Made by a program: the position numbers and the translations under genes. A DNA stretch of 64,000 nucleotides, taken from JANMAT01 sp031359995. GTDB lineage: Bacteria > Actinomycetota > Acidimicrobiia > Acidimicrobiales > Ilumatobacteraceae. Position 1 is the first letter of the stretch; every line of letters starts with the position of its first letter. The notes under the pieces were generated by a model that saw only the letters and a list, made by a program, of their open reading frames with translations, was not told the DNA's origin and did no database searches. The stretch covers positions 1 through 64,000 of the forward strand of contig JANMAT010000007.1 in the NCBI GenBank assembly GCA_031359995.1. The letters run 5' to 3'. This document shows positions 26,230 to 33,799 of this stretch, piece after piece.

Positions 26230-26280
26230 CGTTTCTGCGCCGGTTCCGTCTCATATGTGAGACGGCAGCGGCACAGAACG
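26230..26280. repeat. Long imperfect hairpin with CCGTCTCA/TGAGACGG core
   Basis: CCGTCTCA (26246-26253), a TATG loop and TGAGACGG (26258-26265) pair perfectly. Imperfect outer arms (TTTCTGCGCCGG against GCAGCGGCACAGAA) lengthen the stem. It lies between convergent genes in the 375-bp gap after the rhodanese gene. There is no T tract. It may be a terminator or an intergenic palindromic element. Confidence 0.5.
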
Positions 26281-26323
26281 AACCGGCGGGGCGGCGGGCC
26301 CGGGGAAGCCCGGAGCGGGCCGG

Positions 26324-26725
26324 TCAGTGGGCGGTGCGCACCGCGTAGACGCGACGGGCGAAGAACCAGCGGCCGTCGCGGCGGACGTAGTCGTCCGTGT
26401 ACTCGCCGATGATGGCCATGCGGGCGCCGTCGCGGTCGAGGAACTCCTGCTGGTACCAGGTGCCGTGGGCGGTGTCACCGTTGACGGTGAGCACGCCGGC
26501 CGAGGCGAAGAACCCCTCGACCTTCAGGGCGCCCATGGCGCCCAGCCACTGGGCCACGATCGCTTCGCGCCCCTGCACCGGCTCACGCCCGGGTAGCACC
26601 CACTCGCCGTCGGTCGTCCAGTTGGACGCCCAGTCGTCGGCGTCGAAGCGCATCACCGCGTCGTTGTACGACTCGACCAGCTCGCGGATGGCGAGCCGGT
26701 CCTCCACCGGTCCACTCGAGATCAT
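26324..26725 (-). CDS. SnoaL-like (NTF2-fold) protein
   Basis: A 133-residue SnoaL_4-like cone-shaped protein. AIRELVESYNDAVMRFDADDW forms the first helices (first 20 residues cited in part), followed by WTTDGEWVLPG and the closing strands DDYVRRDGRWFFARRVY. Members are small isomerases, dehydratases or ligand-binding proteins. An AGGGGGG run before the ATG is a good ribosome-binding site. It follows the deaminase gene on the same strand in reverse order and may be the last gene of the importer operon or separate. Confidence 0.8.
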   Translation of the reverse strand: MISSGPVEDRLAIRELVESYNDAVMRFDADDWASNWTTDGEWVLPGREPVQGREAIVAQWLGAMGALKVEGFFASAGVLTVNGDTAHGTWYQQEFLDRDGARMAIIGEYTDDYVRRDGRWFFARRVYAVRTAH

Positions 26726-26768
26726 CGTCCCCCCTGCGTCGAGGGCACGGTAGCCGCGAACGGCGACC

Positions 26769-27755
26769 TCAGCCGGGTCCGGCCAGCCAGGTGTCGATGC
26801 CGGCCAGCGCGGCCGCCTTCACGTCGTCGGGGGCGCCGCCGCCGGTGATGGAGCACTGGGCGATGAACGCCAACCGCTCGTCGTCGAAACCGAACGAGTC
26901 GCGGCACAACTGGTACTCGTCGAGCAGGCCGGGGCCGAAGAGCAACGGGTCGTCGGCGTTCACGCTGCAGCGCACGCCCGCGTCGAGCAGCCGCCCGAGC
27001 GGGTGCTCGTCGAGGCTCGGGAAGATGCTGAGCATGATGTTCGACGTGGGGCACACGTCCAGCGTGGTGCCCCGCTCGGCCAGCTCCTCGACCAGGCCGG
27101 GCATCTCGAAGCTGCGCACGCCGTGCTGGATGCGGTCGGCACCCAGCAGGTCGATGGAGTCCTTCACGAAGTGCGGACCCTCGAGCTCGCCGGCGTGGGG
27201 CGCGCACAGCAGGCCACCCTCCTTGGCGATGCGGAACGCGTCCACGAAGTCCTGCGGCGGATGCCCGACCTCGTCGTTGGCCAGCCCGAAGCTCACCACG
27301 CCCTCGTCCTTCAGGGCGACGGCCAGCTTGGCCAGGCGGATCGACGTGTCGTGGTCGTCGGCGCAGCGGTCGAGGGCGAACATCCACCGCAGCGTCACGC
27401 CATGGCGGGCCGCCGCCGGCCGGAACACACTCATGACGTACTCCCAGCACGCCTCGTCGCGGTCGAAGCGGTCAGCGAAGTTGCCGGCCCAGAAGCTGGG
27501 CTCCATGTAGACGGCGCCCTCGCGGGCATGCTCGGCGCACAGTTCGTCGGCGAAGCGCTCCCAGTCGTCGCGGTCGCGCAGGGCCTGCGTGGCCGCGGCG
27601 TACGTGGCCGAGAAGGCGCTGAAGCTGCCGTAGCCGCGGATCTCGGGCACGGTCATGTCGTACTTCCCACACAGCTCGGCGAGCAGTGCCGGGTCCATGC
27701 CGGCTTCGAGGTGCAGGTGCAGATGGCCCTTCGGCAGGGCGGCGAGGTCACGCAT
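26769..27755 (-). CDS. add: Adenosine deaminase family protein
   Basis: A 328-residue metal-dependent deaminase of the ADA family. The N-terminal metal motif is PKGHLHLHLEAGM near residue 8, where classical ADA has HLDGA. The catalytic HAGE is near residue 190, RIQHGV near residue 218, and the metal Asp in SVNADDP near residue 274. The family hydrolyses the exocyclic amine of adenosine, adenine or related purines. The altered substrate loop leaves the exact purine open. It lies just downstream of the ABC importer permeases on the same strand, suggesting the imported compound carries the aminopurine. Confidence 0.85.
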   Translation of the reverse strand: MRDLAALPKGHLHLHLEAGMDPALLAELCGKYDMTVPEIRGYGSFSAFSATYAAATQALRDRDDWERFADELCAEHAREGAVYMEPSFWAGNFADRFDRDEACWEYVMSVFRPAAARHGVTLRWMFALDRCADDHDTSIRLAKLAVALKDEGVVSFGLANDEVGHPPQDFVDAFRIAKEGGLLCAPHAGELEGPHFVKDSIDLLGADRIQHGVRSFEMPGLVEELAERGTTLDVCPTSNIMLSIFPSLDEHPLGRLLDAGVRCSVNADDPLLFGPGLLDEYQLCRDSFGFDDERLAFIAQCSITGGGAPDDVKAAALAGIDTWLAGPG

Positions 27756-27793
27756 GGAACGGCTTTCGAGGCAGGGGGACAAGGCGGGGCACG

Positions 27794-28660
27794 CTACGCC
27801 TCACGCAGGCGCTCGGGATCGAACCGGGCCAGCACGGGCGTCTCGACGAGGCCGACGATGGCGTACAGCACCAGCGTGGTGAAGGTGAGCACGGCGACCG
27901 ACGCCCAGATCGACGTGTAGTCGAACAGGCTCTGGGCCTTGAGCATCTGGTAGCCGAGGCCCTTTCCCGTGGCCAACCACTCGGCCAGCAGGGCACCGAT
28001 GACGGCGCCGGGCACGGCGATGCGCATGGAGGCGAACAGCGACGGCATGGCGAAGGGCAGGCGCACGGTGAACAACGTTCGCAGCGGCGTGGAGCCGTAG
28101 GCCCGCATGAGGTCGAGCCCCTGCGCGGGCGCCGACCGCAGGCCGAACACCATGTTCACGAGCGACGGAAAGAACGTGATGACACCCGAGATCACCGTGA
28201 CGGCCAGGATGTCGCGACCGAAGATGAGCGTGATCACCGGCACCATGGCCACCAGTGGCACCGACCGCAGCAACATGGCGATGGGCATGACCGTGGCCTC
28301 GAAGCCCTTGCGCAGCACGAACATCGACGACACGACGATGGCGGCGATGGTGCCGGCCACGAAGCCGAGCAGGGCGTCGCGCAACGTGATGCCGAGCTGG
28401 CGGTAGATCAGCGAGCGGTGCTCCGCCGCCTCGGGGTCGCTCGTGAGGTACTTCCAGACGGCGAGCGGTGACTTGGTGACGAGCGGCTCCGACTTCACCA
28501 CGGTCACGAAGAAGATCCACACCGCGGTCGTGGCGACGAGGCCGATGACCAACGACGACAGGATCCGGCCGACGCGGCGGAGCGCCGGGCGCTCGGTGGG
28601 TTCCTCACCGGCGCTGACCGCCGTGGCCGCGGCGACGAGGTCGGCGGTGGCCGCGCTCAC
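27794..28660 (-). CDS. ABC transporter permease (BPD_transp_1), NMT1-type importer
   Basis: A 288-residue permease with about six membrane helices between residues 30 and 275. The EAA-like loop is YGSTPLRTLFTVRLPFAMPS near residue 190, the helix-turn contact for the ATPase. The N-terminus carries a short cytoplasmic extension. GTG 28660 overlaps the stop of the partner permease (GTGA). Together with the next three genes it forms a nitrate/sulfonate/thiamine-precursor-type importer with two different permeases. Confidence 0.88.
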   Translation of the reverse strand: MSAATADLVAAATAVSAGEEPTERPALRRVGRILSSLVIGLVATTAVWIFFVTVVKSEPLVTKSPLAVWKYLTSDPEAAEHRSLIYRQLGITLRDALLGFVAGTIAAIVVSSMFVLRKGFEATVMPIAMLLRSVPLVAMVPVITLIFGRDILAVTVISGVITFFPSLVNMVFGLRSAPAQGLDLMRAYGSTPLRTLFTVRLPFAMPSLFASMRIAVPGAVIGALLAEWLATGKGLGYQMLKAQSLFDYTSIWASVAVLTFTTLVLYAIVGLVETPVLARFDPERLREA

Positions 28661-29427
28661 TCGCGGCCCGCCTTGGCCGAGCGGGGCGCCCACGGCGTGG
28701 CCGCCCGGGCGATGAGGGACGTGAGGCCGAAGCCGATGCCGGCCACGGCGGTCGACACCAGGGCCACGCCCCACGTACGAGGCACGTCGAGCGCCTGCTG
28801 GCTGTTGATCATGAAGATGCCCAGCCCGCGCTCACCACCCATGAACTCGCCGATGATGGAACCAAGCACGGCGGCCGGCGCGGCGATCTGCAGCGCGGTG
28901 AACGTGCTCGGCAGCGCGGCCCGCAGACGGACCTTGCGCAGCTGCATCACCGACCCACCGCCGTACACCCGCACGACCTCGAGGCTGGTGCGGTCGGCCG
29001 ACCGCAGACCCACGAGCACGCCGATGAGCGTGGTGAAGATGACCGACAGGGCCGACAAGGCGACCTTGGGAGCGTCACCGCTCAGCACCACCTGCAGGAT
29101 GGGGCCGATGGCGATGATGGGCAGGCAGTAGGTGGCCACCGCCAGCTGCATGAGCGCCTTCTCCACGAAGGGCACGAGCACGAAGGCGAGCCCGAGCCCG
29201 ATGGCGACGGCATTGCCGATGAGGTAGCCACGTGACGCGCGCGCCAGCGTCGCTTTCAGGTGGTTCGGGTACAGGTGCCAGTCGTCCTTCAGGTGAGACA
29301 GCACCGACCACGGCTGGGGGATGCCCTTGCGGACGCCCCACAGCTCGCCGGCGAGCACCCAGAAGAGCAGCACGCCGGTCACGCCGACGGCGCCGGCGAA
29401 CCGGCGCGAGCCGAGCATGGCCCGCAT
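28657..29427 (-). CDS. ABC transporter permease (BPD_transp_1), partner subunit
   Basis: A 256-residue permease with an N-terminal helix (residues 12-30) and five further helices. The EAA-like loop is YGGGSVMQLRKVRLRAALPS near residue 155. The ATG shares one base with the stop of the ATPase gene upstream (TGATG), and its own stop overlaps the next permease start. Two different permeases imply a heterodimeric channel, as in some thiamine-precursor and riboflavin importers. Confidence 0.88.
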   Translation of the reverse strand: MRAMLGSRRFAGAVGVTGVLLFWVLAGELWGVRKGIPQPWSVLSHLKDDWHLYPNHLKATLARASRGYLIGNAVAIGLGLAFVLVPFVEKALMQLAVATYCLPIIAIGPILQVVLSGDAPKVALSALSVIFTTLIGVLVGLRSADRTSLEVVRVYGGGSVMQLRKVRLRAALPSTFTALQIAAPAAVLGSIIGEFMGGERGLGIFMINSQQALDVPRTWGVALVSTAVAGIGFGLTSLIARAATPWAPRSAKAGRE

Positions 29428-30254
29428 CAGACGTCGTCCCCGCTGGTGGGTACGCCGCCCGAGAACAGCAGTTCGGAGAGGTGGTCCTCGATGGCGTGGA
29501 ACTCGGGGCTGCGCAGCATGGCGGGCGTGCGCGGCCGGGGCAGGTCGATGGTGACCATCGCCTTGATGCGGCCGGGGCGCGGCGACATGACCGCGATGAC
29601 GTCCGACAGGAACACCGCCTCGGAGATGGAGTGGGTCACGAGCAACGTGGTCGTGACGCGCTCGGTCCAGATGCGCAGGAGCTCGAGGTTGAGGCGTTGG
29701 CGCGTCATCTCGTCGAGGGCCCCGAAGGGCTCGTCGAGCAGCAGCACCTTCGGCTCCACCACCAGCGCCCGGGCGATGGCCACGCGCTGGCGCATGCCGC
29801 CCGAGAGCTGCGAGGGCCGGGCCTTCTCGAAGCCCTCCAGACCGACGAGCTGGATGAGCTCGGTGATCAGGCCCGGCCGCACGTCGATGCCGGCGACCTC
29901 GAGTGGAAGCTTGATGTTGGCCTCGACCGACCGCCAGGGCAACAGCGCCGGGTCCTGGAACGCGATCCCCAGGTGGTGATGACCGCGCAGCACCGTCGGA
30001 GACTCACCGTGGACCAGCGCCGTGCCCGACGTCGGGTGCTCCAGGTCGGCGATGATGCGCAGCACGGTCGACTTGCCGCAGCCCGAGGGCCCCAGCAGCG
30101 AGAGGAACGAGCCCTGCGGGGTGTGGAGGTCGACCCCCTCGAGGGCGTTGACCTTCTTGCGGCCGATGCTGAACACCTTGCCCAGGCCGCTGATGGCGAT
30201 ACCGTCCCCCGCCGCCTTGACGGCGGGGGACGAGAGCGTGTCGGTCATGGCCAC
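29427..30254 (-). CDS. ABC transporter ATP-binding protein (SsuB/TauB/ThiZ-like)
   Basis: A 275-residue ATPase. Walker A is GPSGCGKSTVLR near residue 55, the signature is LSGGMRQRVAIARALV near residue 145, Walker B is VLLLDEPFGALDEMTRQ, and the switch His is in LLVTHSISEA. It energises uptake by the two downstream permeases. GTG 30254 is preferred to ATG 30248 because AGGAGG lies 8 nt upstream of it. It follows the binding-protein gene after 29 bp. Confidence 0.9.
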   Translation of the reverse strand: MAMTDTLSSPAVKAAGDGIAISGLGKVFSIGRKKVNALEGVDLHTPQGSFLSLLGPSGCGKSTVLRIIADLEHPTSGTALVHGESPTVLRGHHHLGIAFQDPALLPWRSVEANIKLPLEVAGIDVRPGLITELIQLVGLEGFEKARPSQLSGGMRQRVAIARALVVEPKVLLLDEPFGALDEMTRQRLNLELLRIWTERVTTTLLVTHSISEAVFLSDVIAVMSPRPGRIKAMVTIDLPRPRTPAMLRSPEFHAIEDHLSELLFSGGVPTSGDDV

Positions 30255-30283
30255 CGATCATGCCTCCTTGAGAAGGAACCGGA

Positions 30284-31441
30284 TCACTTCGGAGGAGCCT
30301 TCAGCTCCGGGTTCTCGGTGTAGATCTCCTTCAGCAGGCTGAGATCGAACAGGTCCGCCATGGCCACCGTGATGCCGGCCTTGGTGAGGATGCCGCCCTG
30401 CTCGGCGAGGAGCTTGTCGGTGAGCGTGAAGATGCCGTTGGCCTTGGTGTCTTCGGTCCAGATGAGCAGGTTCTCGGCCTCGACCTCGAGCTGCTGCTCG
30501 GCGGCCTCCAGACCCAGGTCCTTGCCGTACACCGTGGCGGTGACGTCAGCCGCCTTCTTCGGGTCCTTGTAGACGTCGGTCCAACCCTTGATCTCGGCCC
30601 GCAGGAACGCCTTGAGCGTGTCGCGGTTCTTGGTGAGCGTCTCCTTCTTGACCACGTAGACCTCGGACACCAGCGGGTACCCGAAGTCGGCCAGGAGGAA
30701 GTTGACCGTGTCGACGCCCTTGACCTTGAGCAGGTTGGGCTCGTTGGTCACGAACGACATCCAGCAGTCGGCCTCGCCGCTCACCAACGGCTGCGGGTCG
30801 AACTGGGCGGGGATCTTGGTGATCTTGGAGTCGTCGATGCCCGAGGCCTTCACGAAGGCGTCCCACACCACCTGGTTGCCGGCCTGCAGACCGAACTTCT
30901 TGCCGTACATCTCCTGCGGGGTCTTGATCGGGCTCTTGGCCAACGACATCACGCAGAACGGGTTCTTCTGGTACTGCACGCCGATGATGACGAGATCGGC
31001 GCCCTTGGCCTTGGCCGCCCCGACGAGATCGGGGGCCGAGATGCCCACCAGCGCCTTGCCCGACTGGACGTCGACCTCGATGGGCGTGGCCGACGGGCCA
31101 CCGGCGATGAGGTCGACCGCCGAGAAGCCCTCCGCCTTGTAGTACCCGTTCGTGTCGGCCATGTAGGAGCCGGCGAACTCCGAGTTCTTGATCCACGACA
31201 GGCGTAGCGACATCTTGCCGAGGTCCTTCTTGGCCGCGGCGGCCGTCGTGGCCGCGCCGGCGGCGGTGGTCGCCCCGCCCGAGGCTGCCGTGGTGGCACC
31301 TCCGGCCGCGGCGGTCGTGACCGTGGCGCCCTTGCTGCTGCTGCTCCCGCACGCCGCGAGAAATGCCGGGAGGCTCGCCGCGCCCACGCCGAAACCGATG
31401 CCTCGACGAAGGAACCCCCGCCGGTTGAGCTGCTCTTCCAC
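30284..31441 (-). CDS. ABC importer substrate-binding lipoprotein (NMT1/THI5-like)
   Basis: A 385-residue binding protein. The N-terminus has a twin-arginine motif (NRRGFLRRGIGFGVG) and a lipobox (AFLAAC), so export by Tat and lipidation are likely. An Ala/Thr/Gly-rich linker follows to residue 65. The mature part resembles NMT1/THI5 proteins (SLRLSWIKNSEFAG, then GVQYQKNPFCVMSL), which bind thiamine precursors, riboflavin or related heterocycles. GTG 31441 has AGGAGGAGG just upstream. The deaminase in the same operon points to an amino-heterocycle, but the ligand is unproven. Confidence 0.85.
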   Translation of the reverse strand: MEEQLNRRGFLRRGIGFGVGAASLPAFLAACGSSSSKGATVTTAAAGGATTAASGGATTAAGAATTAAAAKKDLGKMSLRLSWIKNSEFAGSYMADTNGYYKAEGFSAVDLIAGGPSATPIEVDVQSGKALVGISAPDLVGAAKAKGADLVIIGVQYQKNPFCVMSLAKSPIKTPQEMYGKKFGLQAGNQVVWDAFVKASGIDDSKITKIPAQFDPQPLVSGEADCWMSFVTNEPNLLKVKGVDTVNFLLADFGYPLVSEVYVVKKETLTKNRDTLKAFLRAEIKGWTDVYKDPKKAADVTATVYGKDLGLEAAEQQLEVEAENLLIWTEDTKANGIFTLTDKLLAEQGGILTKAGITVAMADLFDLSLLKEIYTENPELKAPPK

Positions 31442-31574
31442 GCTTCCTCCTCCTGGGGCGGGGCCCTGAGCCCCGCCGGTGATGGAGCGAACATAGGCAA
31501 CGAACGTTTCGCCGATGTTTCCCCCATGCGAGCGTTCGGTCACCAACGTGGCCCCAATGGGCGAAAGAGTAGCG

Positions 31575-32405
31575 TCAGCGGCGGGCGTTCTTGACGAAGT
31601 CGTCCGGGGTGAGCGAGCGGTCCGGCGCTTTGGCGTAGTAGCCGCCACGAACGTGGCGGCGGAGGCTCTCGTCTTCGGTGGCCCGGGCCGCCGAGTGCCA
31701 CAGGTAGGCGTCGTGCAGGATGACGTCGCCGCGGTCGCAGTACACGGCGACCTCGCCCGGCACCTTCTCGAACCCGAGCGGCATCGGAACCGGGGCCGGG
31801 CTGGTCGTGCGACCCCCGGTGACCTCGGGGCCGACGGGGCCGGGCTTGCCGTAGATGTCGGCCGCGGGCGCCGGTGTGGCCCACAGATGGCTGCCCGGCA
31901 CCACCCGCAGGAACCCGTTGGACGGCGACGTCGCGTCGATGTGGATCGTGAACGCGACCGACGGCCAGCAGTCGAGGTGCGGCCCCGACTGCCAGTCGGA
32001 GTGCCACCCGATGCGCGTGTAGGCCGACTCCTTGCCGGGGCGGGCGTCCTGGTAGACGACGCCGAACCGCTCGTCCTCCAGGATCCTGCCGGCGCCGAGC
32101 GTGCGGGCCATCGCCGCCTGCAACGCCGGATGGGTGGCGGCGGCGCTCACCAGTGGAGCGATGGGGGTGAGGTTGGAGACGTAGTGGACGATCGGGTTGG
32201 TGATCGTGTCGTCGACGAAGATGGCGGTGCCGTGCTCGGGCGGCAGGTCACCGCGTGCCACCGCCGCCTGCAGCGCTTCGCACTCGGTCTGCAGCGCGCC
32301 CATCGCCATCTCGTCGTAGAGCCCCCGCAACACGGCGTACCCGTGCTGGAGGAAGAAGGTCGAGAGGGCATCGAGCTCGTCGGGGCGGAACACCGCAGCA
32401 TCCAT
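31575..32405 (-). CDS. Phytanoyl-CoA dioxygenase (PhyH) family oxygenase
   Basis: A 276-residue Fe(II)/2-oxoglutarate oxygenase. The HxD motif is IGWHSDWQSGPH near residue 140, and the distal histidine is in HDAYLWHSAARAT near residue 230. ATG 32405 is supported by TACGGT 7 nt upstream, so an in-frame start at 32414 is rejected. The motif GCAGCGTTCACA lies about 44 nt upstream of the start, as before the Rieske gene at 22556. It stands between the ABC importer and the IPNS-like gene on the same strand. Confidence 0.85.
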   Translation of the reverse strand: MDAAVFRPDELDALSTFFLQHGYAVLRGLYDEMAMGALQTECEALQAAVARGDLPPEHGTAIFVDDTITNPIVHYVSNLTPIAPLVSAAATHPALQAAMARTLGAGRILEDERFGVVYQDARPGKESAYTRIGWHSDWQSGPHLDCWPSVAFTIHIDATSPSNGFLRVVPGSHLWATPAPAADIYGKPGPVGPEVTGGRTTSPAPVPMPLGFEKVPGEVAVYCDRGDVILHDAYLWHSAARATEDESLRRHVRGGYYAKAPDRSLTPDDFVKNARR

Positions 32406-32412
32406 GGCCACC

Positions 32413-32418
32413 ACCGTA
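32413..32418 (-). promoter_or_regulatory. -10 box of a leaderless promoter (TACGGT)
   Basis: Minus-strand TACGGT lies 7 nt before ATG 32405. Confidence 0.55.
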
Positions 32419-32448
32419 CAACCGGTTTCGCGCCCGTCGTTGCCGAGC

Positions 32449-32471
32449 TGTGAACGCTGCGCGAACGCTGC
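32449..32471. promoter_or_regulatory. GCAGCGTTCACA motif plus half copy upstream of the PhyH gene
   Basis: TGTGAACGCTGC (32449-32460) is followed directly by GCGAACGCTGC (32461-32471), a near tandem copy. The first 12 bp are identical to 22602-22613 upstream of the Rieske gene, at about the same distance from the start. Confidence 0.4.
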
Positions 32472-32476
32472 GTCGG

Positions 32477-33520
32477 TCAGTCGAGCGCCGCACCCCGGTC
32501 ACCCACGGTGGACGCGGCCTTCGACGCCTGCAACAGGCGAGGACCGAGCAGCTTGGCCATGAGGTGGTCGCCGGCCATGACCGACGGGTACTTCGCCGGG
32601 TTGTCGGCCGACACGCACGTGGGCAGCGCCGCGACCGCCATGTCCCAGTTGCCATCGAAGAAGAACGCCATGGAGCGGCGCCGGTTCACGCCACGTTCGG
32701 GGCGCGCCGGCGGCAGGACGCGGTGCAGCGTCGAGCGCCAGCGGTCGTTCGTCCACTGGGCCATCAGGTCGCCGATGTTCACGACGAACGCTCCGGGGTG
32801 GGGGACGGCGTCGTGCCAGGCGCCGTCGGGGCCGACGACCTGCAGGCCGGGCACGGGGTCGGCATAGAGGATGGTGAACAGGCCGTAGTCGCTGTGGGCC
32901 CCCATGCCGATCTGACGCTCGAGTGGGTCGGGGTCGGTGGCCCCGGTGGCGTAGCTGATGATGCGCAGCAGGTTGGTGGAGTGGTCGATCTTGTCGTTGA
33001 AGAACGTCTCGTCCAGGCCCAGCGCGGTGGCGACGACACGGCTGAAGCGCCAGGCCAGATCCTTCACCGCCGCGAAGTAGGCCATGACCGCCTCGTGGAA
33101 CCCGACCGGCCGGGCCGGCCAGATGTTGGCGGCGAAGATGTCGTGGGCCCGGCTGGCGTACACCGGGTCGTGGGCCGGCCAGCCCTCCTCACCGATGTTG
33201 AACGCCTCGAACAGGTCGGGCGGGCGCGGCGTGGCCCCGCCGCCCAGGCTGTAGGCCAGGCTCTCGGAGTTGCGAGGCGCGTAGCCGCGGTTGATCTCGG
33301 CCGACGGCGGGCGGTGGGGCAGCTTCTCCTCGAGCTCCAGCGCGAAGTACTCGTCGGTGATCGACCGGGCCCGCTCCACCAGGTCGGCCGGCACCCCGTG
33401 CCCGACGAGCTGGAAGAAGCCGACCTCGCCGGCGGCCGCGTCGAGGTCGGCGGCCAGGGCACGGCGGTCGGCCGCATCGCGCGTCCAGCGGGCCAGGTCG
33501 AGGATGGGCAGGCTCGTCAT
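32477..33520 (-). CDS. Isopenicillin-N-synthase-like 2-oxoglutarate/Fe(II) dioxygenase
   Basis: A 347-residue protein of the IPNS/gibberellin-oxidase family. The N-terminal DIOX_N domain has GFFQLVGHGVPADLVERA near residue 40. The iron motif is MGAHSDYGLFTIL near residue 212 with distal His in WRSTLHRVLPP near residue 268, and the cosubstrate motif RxS is RRSMAFF. Bacterial members oxidise small secondary metabolites or nucleobase-like compounds. ATG 33520 (MTSLPILDLARW) is taken. Its promoter region abuts the operators of the divergent sugar importer. Confidence 0.87.
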   Translation of the reverse strand: MTSLPILDLARWTRDAADRRALAADLDAAAGEVGFFQLVGHGVPADLVERARSITDEYFALELEEKLPHRPPSAEINRGYAPRNSESLAYSLGGGATPRPPDLFEAFNIGEEGWPAHDPVYASRAHDIFAANIWPARPVGFHEAVMAYFAAVKDLAWRFSRVVATALGLDETFFNDKIDHSTNLLRIISYATGATDPDPLERQIGMGAHSDYGLFTILYADPVPGLQVVGPDGAWHDAVPHPGAFVVNIGDLMAQWTNDRWRSTLHRVLPPARPERGVNRRRSMAFFFDGNWDMAVAALPTCVSADNPAKYPSVMAGDHLMAKLLGPRLLQASKAASTVGDRGAALD

Positions 33521-33616
33521 GCGCCCATGCAACCGGGTCTTCGGCGGCGGCGGCAAGGGACCACCGACCCGTTCACACGATGGTCACGGGCGGACCGACC
33601 CCACCGAACGGCTCTG

Positions 33617-33626
33617 ACAACGTTGT
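33617..33626. promoter_or_regulatory. LacI-type operator O1, ACAACGTTGT
   Basis: A perfect palindrome inside CTCTGACAACGTTGT (33612-33626), a 15-bp sequence repeated exactly at 33692-33706. The two are 80 bp apart centre to centre and flank the promoter of the sugar importer. Confidence 0.75.
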
Positions 33627-33663
33627 TTCCAGCCCAGGTCAGGCAGCGATCGGACTGGCGCTC

Positions 33664-33693
33664 TTGACAAGAGATTCTCCCATGAACTGTACT
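33664..33693 (+). promoter_or_regulatory. Sigma70-type promoter of the sugar importer operon
   Basis: TTGACA (33664-33669) matches the -35 consensus. After 18 bp, TGTACT (33688-33693) is a weaker -10. Operator O2 begins directly downstream, over the expected start site. Confidence 0.55.
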
Positions 33694-33696
33694 CTG

Positions 33697-33706
33697 ACAA
33701 CGTTGT
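33697..33706. promoter_or_regulatory. LacI-type operator O2, ACAACGTTGT
   Basis: The second copy of the operator, overlapping the expected transcription start. With O1 it allows repression by blocking and DNA looping by the LacI-family protein encoded at 36977. Confidence 0.75.
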
Positions 33707-33799
33707 AAGGAACAACGACCGGCCTGGTCGAAGTGCTGGAGCGCACCCGCGCTCGTCGTCGGCACCGAACACGAGGCCACCACTCCGAGGGGGAGAACA

